Positions 48,701 through 59,249 of a stretch of DNA of 64,000 nt are shown here, piece after piece. Within the stretch, counting starts at the first letter, position 1; every line of letters starts with the position of its first letter. The notes under the pieces were generated by a model. The model was given only the letters and a program-made list of their open reading frames with translations. It was not told the DNA's origin and ran no database searches. Origin of the DNA: Hippophae tibetana (taxonomy: Eukaryota; Streptophyta; Magnoliopsida; Rosales; Elaeagnaceae). The stretch spans positions 21,411,501 through 21,475,500 of the forward strand of contig CM072803.1 of the NCBI GenBank assembly GCA_037013495.1, in the 5' to 3' direction. The position numbers and the translations under genes are program-made.

Positions 48701-49915
48701 AATTATTATTTTTTCTTCCTATATCCATTTGGTATTAATTAATCAGTTAGTATTTGATTAAGATATCAAAATAGGAGTAGGGATGTGACTTGAGATGGGT
48801 TTTATTATGTTACTTGAGAGGAATATTAAAAATTCCTCTTTTTATTTTTTAATTGTAGTAAAAAAATCTTTTTATTCTTTTATTATTTACTAATAAAATA
48901 AAATATTAAAAAACTAATATTATTTTATTTATAATGTTAATAAAAAATAGTAGTTTTTCTTCTTTGATATTTGTTTTAAAAAGTAAAAGATGAAATAATA
49001 TTTTTTAAGGGAACTAAATATTTTTTGAAATAACTTGAATGATCCATGAAATATTTTTTTTTGTAGAAAATATATATTTGATAACTACGAAATAAAATAC
49101 GTAAACAGTAAAATAGATTTCATATAATTTATCGAAGACAATGTTATATAATAATAATGATATTAAAATATAATTAATAATAAAAATAAAATATATATTT
49201 TTAAGATAGTTATATTGCAAAATTTGTTTTTGCTATTGAAATAGTAAAGTTTTTTTTAAAAAGCACCTATCATTAAATTGTGAGTATAAATTTTAAAGAG
49301 AGTCATACTTTTAGAGCAATAAGGACAAGTTTTAGACTGATATAAATGTTATTTATAATTAAGTAAAATTAATAAAAATAAGGAATCAATAATTATAATA
49401 TACATTTTAAATAAAAAAAATATTAATTTATCAATAATACCTCATTATTAATCGATGATATTTAATAATGATATAAACAAAAAATATATTTAGAGTTATT
49501 TTAATTTTTTAATATATATATATATGTGTGTGTGTTTTAATTTTTTAAAATTATGCCTTTTAATTAATAAACATGTTATTTTTATTATTTTTACTGTTAA
49601 ATAAAAATATCTATTATATTGGGTCTTTTATTTTAATTAAATATTAATTTCAAAATAATTTAAATTTTTAAAATGAAATATTTGTGATGATATTAATAAA
49701 AATAGTTTTGATAGGCTTATTATTTTAAATTACTTAGAAATTATTAATCTTATTTGATTTATAAATATTAATTCTTTAATACTTCTTATCCTTAATTTAA
49801 CCCTATTATTTGACATTTCCATATTTAAAATCAAGCACTACTTAAGTCGTAGAACTAGAGTAGGATTCAATTTCAAAACAACAAAACTCAATTTTAATTT
49901 TAGATTTTTATCTTT
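48701..49915. other. AT-rich gene-free DNA
   Basis: No gene recognised. A TA/TG microsatellite lies at about 49514-49536. The segment ends at the promoter of the kinesin gene. Confidence 0.5.
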
Positions 49916-49923
49916 TATCGGTT

Positions 49924-50278
49924 TATAACGGTCATAAATTACAACGGATCTTTTGGATTCCGTCCGCTCCAGCAGTCAATTAGCCATCCATGTATTATGA
50001 AAACACGGGGCCCACTTGCAATTGAATCAAATAAAAATAATAGTATATTTTCATTTGATTTTCCATATCTTGTCTCACATACAAGCTTCACAGTTCACTC
50101 TCTGTCTCTCACTCTCTCTATATCACCTGCAGTTTATTATATGAATAAATAAAATTGCACGTTCAAGTACTCTCTCTAATAATCATCGTCACCATTGTTA
50201 TCATAATCTCTATTCTGTATCTCATACTCATTTCTCTGTTTTTTCATAAGCACTTATTTCAAACCCCGCTTTTCAACG
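49924..50278 (+). promoter_or_regulatory. Kinesin-5 promoter and leader with MSA-type motifs
   Basis: TATAACGGTCA at 49924-49934 matches the plant mitosis-specific activator (MSA) element at all but one position. A second AACGG core lies at 49943-49947, and a third at 50275-50279 in the leader. MSA elements are bound by three-repeat MYB (MYB3R) factors and drive G2/M-phase transcription, which fits a mitotic kinesin. CT-rich leader sequence follows at about 50085-50130. The transcription start is not located. Confidence 0.6.
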
Positions 50279-50834
50279 GTAAGAGTTTTTGTTTTCGAAT
50301 TTTCGTTCGATCATTTTCGATCAACACTAAAATTTCAATCTATTTGTTTTTGTCATGTTTGAAGAAATGTGTTTCTTTCTTCTTTTTTCCTTTTTTTCCG
50401 GTTTATGTTTGTTCTCTCCTTTTTCTTCATACCTGGTGTTGATCGTTCATTGTTTTCTCGGTTAATCGCTCTGTGTTTTGAGAGTGAGAGTAGTTTAAAT
50501 TTTTTGATCTTTGGTTTTGAATTTCGAAAATGGAGTTAGAGTGGTTTAGGGTACTGGTTTGACTCGTCGAGTTCAAATTTAAATCTTGAGTCGGCCAAAA
50601 AAAAACATTGAATTTAGAATGGAGCTTTATGATGGTTTCGTTTTCATTTTTAATTCTAATCAGTAAAGTTTAATTGAAAGTTGAATTACATTTGAAATAT
50701 TACTTTTTCCCTTTTATGTTCTAGTTTCTTCATTGTGAAATTAGTGAGGGAAGAGTTGCTTCTTTCAAAGAGGAACTTGTTTAAATTCTTGCATATATGC
50801 ATCAAATTATGATTGGGAATTTTATTGGTTTTAG
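50279..50834 (+). other. Probable 5' UTR intron of the kinesin gene
   Basis: A donor CG|GTAAGAG lies at 50278/50279 and an acceptor TTTTAG|GTTTG at 50834/50835, 43 bases before the ATG. The 556-bp stretch is T-rich like the coding introns. Leader introns are common in plant genes, but this one is inferred from splice signals alone. Confidence 0.5.
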
Positions 50835-50876
50835 GTTTGATAAAGAAAGTTCTGAGATTAGAAAGAAGATAAGACT

Positions 50877-53800
50877 ATGGATTCCTCACAGTCCCAGCTG
50901 AGAAGAGGAGGATTGGTATTACTATCGCCATCCCAGACCCCAAGGTCTAGTGATAAGTCCATTAGAGATCTACGATCTGGGGATTCAAATTCGAGTAGCA
51001 GGCACGATAAAGAAAAGGGTGTCAATGTGCAGGTCATTGTACGTTGTAGGTGAGTTGGAGTACAGGTTTTTTTTTGCTTGTGCATACAAGGGTTTAAGAG
51101 GGAAGTGGTTTTAGAAAGGAAAACAAGCACAAAATGTGCTTTTTGAGCCTGAAAGTGTTAGAAAGCACTTTACCCTAAGAGATGTAGAAGCGCTTTTAAT
51201 AGTAAAAGACAGCTTAGAATTTTAAAAAAAAAATTGCAATAACTGTTTTCAGCCTCGGAAAACGCATTTTATACTCCCGGAACAAAAGGTGCCTTCTTCT
51301 AGAATAACTGAAACCACTTTTAATAAATGCACAAACAAGCATACCCTAAGACCAGCTCGAGTTTATTTGATCTGTGATTCGCTGACTTGGTGTTTTATGT
51401 AGGCCTTTGAGTGAGGATGAATTCAGAATACATACCCCTGTGGTGATTACCTGTAATGAGAGCAGAAGGGAAATTTCTGCAGTTCAGAATATAGCTAACA
51501 AGCAAATTGACAGAACCTTTGGATTTGACAAGGTATTTTTAAAAGATTTTATTCATTTACTTTCAGGCTCTCTTATTTTCTATTTGGTTAGCAAGTACGG
51601 GCCTGCATAAAGATGGTTGGAGCATGCGATTTCAGTCCCTCTTGGCAGAAGGAGTAATTAGGTTTTCTTGAGCTTTCTTGCAAAGAAAATTAGAGTTTTG
51701 CTATGCCATTGTTTGTCCTGTACAACTTCTGATAAAACTGAACCATATGGTCTAGGTCTTCGGTCCTGTATCTCAACAAAAGGAATTGTATGACCACGCT
51801 GTATCTCCTATAGTAAATGAAGTACTTGAGGGCTACAACTGCACTATTTTTGCTTATGGTCAGACAGGAACAGGAAAAACTTACACAATGGAAGGCGGAG
51901 CAAGAAAAAAGGTTCCACTTTTTGTCAAATTAATGACTTTTCCTTGTAACATTTGCATCATTCTGCTGGCATTATAATTTTTTTCGTAGACTCAAGGGAA
52001 CTATTCTTTTTGGTTTTCGCATTTTCTTGTTTTTTATAGAATGGAGAGTTTCCCAGTGATGCGGGTGTTATCCCTAGAGCAGTTAAGCAAATATTTGATA
52101 TATTGGAAGCCCAGAGTGCTGAGTACAACATGAAAGTTACATTTCTAGAGTTGTACAATGAGGAGATTACAGATCTCTTGACCTCAGAGGAAACTACTAA
52201 GTTTATAGATGACAAAGCTAAAAAACCCATAGCTCTTATGGAGGATGGAAAGGGGGGTGTTTTTGTTAGAGGGTTGGAAGAAGAGATAGTCAGCACTGCA
52301 AATGAAATTTACAAAATTTTGGAGAAAGGTTCTGCAAAAAGGCGTACAGCTGAGACTCTCCTTAACAAACAAAGTAGTCGTTCTCACTCAATATTTTCAA
52401 TCACAATTCACATCAAAGAATTTACGCCAGAGGGTGAAGAGATGATCAAATGTGGAAAGCTGAATCTGGTGGACCTTGCTGGTTCTGAAAACATTTCACG
52501 TTCTGGTGCCAGAGAGGTGCACACTTATTAACTGTTTTCTTCCTGAAATAATTTCAATACACATTGTATCAACTGTGTCCAAAGGAGGGTTTTTCTTAGA
52601 CTAAACATAATTGGAAAGTTCAACTCCTGCATTCGGTTGATAAAATGCTTGTAATTGCAGGGAAGAGCAAGGGAAGCTGGGGAGATAAATAAAAGCTTAC
52701 TTACCCTTGGCCGTGTTATTAATGCACTGGTTGAGCACTCTGGCCATGTTCCTTACCGGTATGTATGATGATTTTCTTATTTGAGGTCTTGACAGAAGTT
52801 TAATAACTATGTTTTCGGACTCCATCAGGGATAGCAAACTAACAAGATTGCTAAGAGATTCACTGGGAGGAAAAACAAAAACATGTATAATTGCCACGGT
52901 ATCCCCCTCCATCCATTGTCTGGACGAAACGCTCAGCACCCTTGATTATGCTCACCGTGCTAAAAACATAAAGAACAAACCAGAGGTCAGTAGTCAGATA
53001 GTGTATATTCATTCTCTTTATTTCTGTAGAATATCCACTCTCCTGCATGAAAGAAGATTTTTTTTTTCCTTGTGCCCTCACTCCCTGCTTCTAATTACCG
53101 TTCAGGTCAATCAGAAGATGATGAAGTCTACCATGATAAAGGATTTGTATGCTGAAATTGACAAGCTCAAGCAAGGTCCTTGCTGCTTACACTAAATGCT
53201 CTCTCCTCCCTGCCTTCCCCCATCTTATTCATAAAAAGGAAATTTTGTTGTCACATCTGTTGAAAGATTTGAGATCTCTCTTATGTTTCATTAGAAGTGT
53301 ATGCTGCAAGAGAGAAGAATGGAATCTATATTCCCCGAGATCGTTATCTTCAGGAAGAGGCAGAGAAGAAGGTCCAATTTTTTACCCTATTAGTTTCATT
53401 ATCCATTGTTATTTCAATTATTCATTTATTTTTTTCATTCACCTCAGGCAATGACTGAAAAGATAGAGAAAATGGAACTTGATTCGGACTCCAAAGACAA
53501 GGTATCCCATTAAGGTTTTACTCCAAAGACAAGGTATCCCATTAAGGTTCCTGTGTCAAAATTAATATTAGTTTAAGCTCTTTGCTTTAACATGAGCAGC
53601 AAATAATGGAGCTTCAAGAACTTAACAATGCTCAGCATCTCTTGACCACAGAACTAAGCCAGAAACTTGAAAAAACTGAGGTATTTGACTCATAAATTGC
53701 TTTACATTCCATTGGTCAGTGAACTTAATACAAATGCTGCTGGCTATACTTCCAAATTGCATCACTCATAAATTTATGGCATTATATCTCAGGAAAAGCT

Positions 53801-56663
53801 TAAGGGAGCTGAACAAGTTCTGTTCGATCTTGAGGAGAAACATCGACAGGCAAACACAACAATTAAAGAGAAAGAATTTTTGATATCTTATCTATTGAAA
53901 TCTGGTGAGCTAAAATTCTTGTGTTTCAGTAACCTCTCTTGTTATCTGCTCTGCTGATTGTAATGTGAATTGCTTCATGCAAATTATAACGGCTAATTGG
54001 CTCTACATTAATTGTGGGGAATTTCGTATGTGGTACATGCCCTACACTTGCATATTATTTAATTACTTTTTATCTATCATGGTTAATTTCCAGAAAAAGC
54101 ACTTACTGAGCGTGCATTTGAGCTTCGAGCAGAACTAGATAATGCTGCATCAGATGTGTCTGATTTATTTTCCAAAATTGGTTCGTATATTTAAGCTCAA
54201 TCTCACATTTCTTCTGCAGCATCTTTTTCGAAGCTGCTGATAGTTTTGACTGTTTGTTTTCTACAGAGCGCCAGACCAAAATTGAGGATGGAAATAGAAT
54301 TCTTGTCCAGCAGTTCCAGTCCCAGTTAACTCAACAGCTTGAAGTCCTCCATAAGACTGTGGCAATTTCTGTCTCTCAACAAGAGCAGCAATTGAAAAAT
54401 ATGGAAGAAGATATGCAGTCTTTTGTATCAACCAAGATAGAAGTAAGAGATGCTAATTATTTTATTGAAGTATAATTTATTTACTAGAGTCATCATAATT
54501 ATTGATTTGAACTCGAAGGCTACTGAAGAGCTACGTGGAAGACTTGGAAACTTGAGAAGTATGTATGGTACTGATATTAGGGCTTTGGATGATATTGCTG
54601 GAGAGCTTGACGGAAATTCTCAGTCAACATTTCTCAATCTAAATTCTGAAATTTCTAAGCATTTTTCTTCAGTTGAGGATGTAAGTATTTCTCCCCTCTC
54701 CCCTCTCCCTCCTCCAATCAATCTCTACTCTTGTTAACTTTATCTATTTGTTTCAGTTCTTTAAAAGAATTGCTTCAGAAGCTGATGCCTTATTTGACGA
54801 TATTCAAAGTAACCTTCACGTGCAAGAAGAAAAGCTCTTTGCATATGCACAACAACAACATGAGGTTTGTAACTGGTTATAGTCTGCATATGCATTAGTC
54901 AATTCAAGTGATTTGCAGACTCTGACTGCTTTGTGAAACTGCCCATCTTTTTGTACCAGGCACATACAAGAGCAGTAGAAACTTCTCGTTCTGTTTCTAA
55001 AATTACTGTCGACTTCCTCAAAACTCTAGATTTGCATGCATGCAACCTCACCAATATTGTACAAGAAGCTCAAACTGTGAATGATCAGAAGTTGTCAGAA
55101 TTTGAAATGAAGTTTAAGGTGCGCTTTGCTTGAACTTCTTAAACTGGGATCATAATATAATAAATGTATTTCCCTAAAGTTAAATTCGTTTTTGTTGTAC
55201 TCTTTGTAGGAATGTGCAATCAGTGAAGAAAGACAGTTGTTAGCAAAAGTGGCTGAACTGCTGGCTAGTTCAAGTTCTAGGAAGAATAAACTGGTATCTA
55301 TTTTTCCATTTCTTAGAGTCAAATTGCTAAATTTTCTCCTCACATTCTCATGCCTTTTGTAACTTTCTTGATCTAGAAATACTAACATTGTGCACTAACC
55401 TTTTGCTTCTCTATTTAGGTCCAACTAGCTGTAGATGATCTTCGCGAGAGTGCAACAAGTAGAACCAACAAGTTGAAAGAAGAAATGTCAACCATGAAAG
55501 AATCTACTTCTTCTATAAAGGTTAAGTGGGAAGTCCACATGGAAAAAACTGAGTCAAACTACCTGGAAGATACCACAGGTGTGGAAAGTGGAAAGAAAGA
55601 CTTGGAGGAAGTTGTTCGAAATTGGTATGAAACTTCACTAATGGATTCTGTATTTCTTTTTGGCCTATTTCCCTAACTCAAAACAAAACTTGCAGTTTGA
55701 AGAACACAAAGACAGGTTCAAAACAATGGAAAAATGCTCAAGAATTCTTGCTTGCTCTCGAAAAAAGCAAGGTCACTTCAGTGGATTCCATTGTCAGGTA
55801 AAACACTACTTCCTGGCTATTTTTTTTTCTAACTGAAAAATGAAAATTACTCATCTTCTTTTTTCCCCTTGGTAGGCGAGGAATGGAAGCCAATCAAGTC
55901 CTATGTGCCAGGTTCTCTAGTGCTCTGTCAACTGCACTTGAAAATGCAGATGTTTCAAACAAGGATCTTCTTTCTTCTGTTGACAGTTAGTAACTATTTT
56001 CTCATACTTTGTGTCAATTGCCTAGGTATTTTTGTCCCATGAAATAAATTTATGCCAAATGGTGAAAACTTGCAGATTCATTGCAACTTGACCGCAATGC
56101 ATGTGAGAATCTAAATTCAATGATCAGACCTTGCCATGGTGATCTGAGAGAATTGAAGACCGGTCACCACCACAGGATTGTAAACATTTCTGAAAATGCA
56201 CAAAAATGCCTTCTGAACGAATACATGGTAAGAAAGCATTTATAAACGTACTTATGGATTTGTTTTCACATATGTAAATGTGCATGGACAAGCGATTCTG
56301 GGACATTGTTGGCCCAAAATCCAAAAATGCTTAATTTTTTTGTACGAACTGATATTTATATTTCTACTACATCTTAACATTATCTTTCTTGATACTCAGT
56401 TTTTCCTAAGAATTTCCAACATTGTTCATGATCAGGTGGATGAACCATCTTGTTCCACGCCAAAAAAGAGACCATTCAACATACCCAGTGTTGTGTCTAT
56501 AGAAGATCTAAGAACCCCTGCTTTTGAGGAATTGTTGACGTCTTTTTGGGATTCAAAATCTGTTAAGCAAGCAAATGGAGATGTTAAGCACATTGCAGGA
56601 GCTTTTGAGGCTGCTGCCCAATCAGCAAGAGATTCTAGAGCGCCTCTCACTGCTATTAACTGA
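50877..56663 (+). CDS. Kinesin-5 (BimC/Eg5-type) motor protein
   Basis: Twenty-two exons join in frame to 1,052 residues, the usual plant length: 50877-51049, 51403-51532, 51756-51911, 52040-52516, 52661-52758, 52829-52985, 53106-53175, 53295-53371, 53448-53501, 53600-53680, 53793-53904, 54094-54180, 54267-54442, 54519-54680, 54757-54864, 54960-55118, 55210-55293, 55419-55624, 55696-55797, 55876-55985, 56076-56227, 56436-56663. The N-terminal motor has the P-loop GQTGTGKT (136-143), switch I NKQSSRSH (262-269) and switch II DLAGSE (298-303). A long coiled-coil stalk follows. The tail has a BimC box, with LRTPAFEEL around Thr1004, the CDK-type site. Kinesin-5 forms bipolar tetramers that cross-link and slide antiparallel microtubules in the spindle and, in plants, the phragmoplast. 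All key motor residues are present and no exon is broken. MSA motifs upstream suggest G2/M expression. Which of the plant kinesin-5 paralogues it is cannot be told. Confidence 0.95.
51071..51352. mobile_element. Possible MITE in kinesin intron 1
   Basis: The left part TGCTTGTGCATACAAGGG and AGTGGTTTTAG (51075-51116) has inverse counterparts at the right: CTGAAACCACTTTTAATAAA and TGCACAAACAAGCATACCCT (about 51308-51347). The arms are imperfect and about 40 bp long. Non-coding and wholly inside the intron. Confidence 0.45.
53488..53551 (+). repeat. 32-bp tandem duplication of a 5' splice site
   Basis: The block ACTCCAAAGACAAGGTATCC with its following CATTAAGGTT occurs at 53488 and again at 53520, with period 32. 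The first copy spans the end of kinesin exon 9 (53501) and its GT donor. The second copy holds an identical donor context at 53533-53534, inside the intron. The two copies differ only in their last bases. Confidence 0.85.
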
Positions 56664-59021
56664 GAGGAACAGACAGATGAGTGTAGTGAGTATGTACATA
56701 GTATGGTTCAAAAATATGTTCGTCTGTTGGTTGTTACTTATTCATTTTTTTGGAAAAGGAAATTAGAGAAATATATTAATGAACTTATAGAGTTTATGGT
56801 ATTGAAGTCTCCAATGCTACATTCATGTCCTCATTGATACTGGCATTTATGTCATCATACATGTGGCTTTTACGCTGATTTTACGTTGATTTTCAGGATT
56901 TCTTTTTACGCTTTTTGGGTGACGGCTGACAATGTCAATGAGGCGGGGACTTTGCATTCTCCCACCCAAACTTGAACTAACAAAACTATGCCAAATACCT
57001 TGTTGACTTTGGTAGGCGAGGGATAGAATAATTACGAAACTCTCTTTTAGGGTTTATTTATTACACCGTTTACATCAAGACATTGATTTCAATTTCATGT
57101 TAAATCTTCTTTTTTTCCTTTAAAAAAGTGGTTACAGTCAAACTATATACTTCGAGTAGTAATCGTCATGACTTGTGGGGGCTTCTTACAAAATAGGAAG
57201 TTATGAGCCAAGATAGAGAGGCTTCACCCAAATCGGAAGTAGAAAACTAGAGAACTGATCCAAAAAGCCTAAAAAAGAACAAAATATTAGACTTGAAAAT
57301 AAGTTCCAATACAGTAACAAATATGTTTTTCACACTAAGTTGATGTATACTATCTATATAACACAATTTAATTGACTTCATGTTAATAAATAGTATCACG
57401 ATCACTTTATCATTCTAGGTTCTCAACTTTACACCTAAATAAAATAGAGTAAAAAAACCATCCATTGATATAATGATTTATGTTTGGGGAATAATTTGTC
57501 ACAATTTTGCCCTTCAATAGATATTTGGGAATACTCATCGAATCTTCGAATATTGTTTTGATTTAAGACTGAATTTGCAACTTACTTCACATAATTTGTT
57601 GTAAATGATTTGATTTGGTCCATTTTCAGTCATAGTCGTACAAAAAAGAGTTACTCATTCAACCAAGGATTAAATTCTAATTTCTGAACGACATTATGGG
57701 TTCAGATCAAACCATTGCCAATCACAACTTGCAACATTGGCAAAACTAGAAAAAAAATCCCATGCTCCTTTTTATTTTGATTCTTTTAATACCCTTTTTT
57801 TCAACAATTTTGTAGACACGTGTCAATTTTACAGAATGGAACTATATCTTCAATAAACTGAACCACTTAATAAAAGAGTATTAATATACATTTTGTTTAT
57901 AAAAAGTTACACAAGTGATACATCCTAATTTCCTTATATTAAGAAAAGGTACGAATAAGTTTAATTTCTGCACATGATTATCACATGTGTTTAATAAAAG
58001 ATAAATGTTATCATTTAATAAAATAAGAAATATTAAGAACACACAAATTAACATATACTTTTATACCTATATCACTTATATATACATGTCAGAATTATCT
58101 TTAACAAAATGAATTTAAATAATTCTACCACATAAAACCATATAAGTAATGTAGAATTTGTAGCAATTGTTGGGATTTTTTTTTAGGCAATAAAAATGAC
58201 TTTTAAATCCATCTTAGTTTCCTACACATGCAAATTGAACGTATGTACACATTTTAAAAAATGAGAGACTAATGGAGTCCTGCCGTAAAAAAACATGGAG
58301 ATAATGTATACCACTTTTCAAACGTTTTCGACATTAATATATAATTAAGGAATACAAAATGTTAAATATTTATGTGTGTGTGATGTAAGTGTTGGATCTG
58401 AATTAAGATCTTATATTCTTCATTTCCAAATAGAATCTCTACATAGACCGAACCTTGAATATTACTACAAAAACTAGCTCAGGAAAATTTGACGAGAACA
58501 GATGAAGCTGGACAGCCTACAAAACACATTGTTTTACTTTGTAAGAACTCTGCAAGTAATCAGTGCAGCAAAAACAACAAAGCAAGCAAGTAAGATGGCA
58601 ATAAGACAATATAGTAATCTTCTTCCATCGAAGTTAACTCACAAAGGAGATATAACAAATGTATTTGAAAAAAACATTTGATCAAAAGCTCTCTCATTTT
58701 GAACAGAAACAAGTGAATCTAATGTATTTCCAAAGGGAGGATAAGGTAAAAGTTGACTGAAAAAAGAACAAAAAAACAAGGAAAGAGGATGATAGGCATG
58801 GATTTTTCCTCAACTCCATAACATCTGCAGATCACTTGTCCCCAACACTCTAGATTGTGAGTGGTGTGTGGAAAGACATGAACAACAGACATTACTAGCA
58901 GATGATTGTTCATGCAAAAACCAAAAAATGTCCCGTCACTGAATGTCATCTAACCAACTGATGTGCAACCACATCCAACAACAAATTGACAATAATAAGG
59001 GAAGTCCAAAAATAGATTATA
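56664..59021. other. Spacer between the convergent kinesin and NFRKB genes
   Basis: About 2.4 kb with no supported gene. The left part is 3' UTR of the kinesin and the right part probably 3' UTR or downstream DNA of the NFRKB gene. Reading frames of up to about 76 codons here have no recognisable motif. Confidence 0.55.
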
Positions 59022-59145
59022 GATCGGCCCATGTATGCAAGCAGAAAGTAAAGATCAGCCCATGTATGCATGCAGAAAGTAAAGATCAGCCCATGTATGC
59101 ATGCAGAAAGTAAAGATCAGCCCATGTATGCATGCAGAAAATAAA
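59022..59145. repeat. 31-bp minisatellite, four copies
   Basis: The unit GATCAGCCCATGTATGCATG plus CAGAAAGTAAA starts at 59022, 59053, 59084 and 59115. The first copy has GATCGG and GCAAGC variants and the last ends AGAAAATAAA; the two middle copies are identical. It lies 105 bases beyond the NFRKB stop codon, so it is probably in that gene's 3' UTR on the minus strand. Each unit contains the palindrome TGCATGCA or a variant of it. Confidence 0.9.
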
Positions 59146-59249
59146 GCTCTTACAAACTAGAAATCTAAACAGACTATATCCTTCAAGAGATTGCAGAATG
59201 CAACAGAATCTACCTTAAAGACTTCTAGTTCCTCATGATAAGCTTGCAC

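Noticed and set aside
53149..53454. 101-codon plus-strand frame in the kinesin gene
   Set aside because: It runs through an intron in the wrong frame. The splice sites at 53175/53295 and 53371/53448 give the conserved kinesin sequence.
58719..58949. 76-codon minus-strand frame between the kinesin and NFRKB genes
   Set aside because: No homology that I recognise; probably 3' UTR or downstream DNA.
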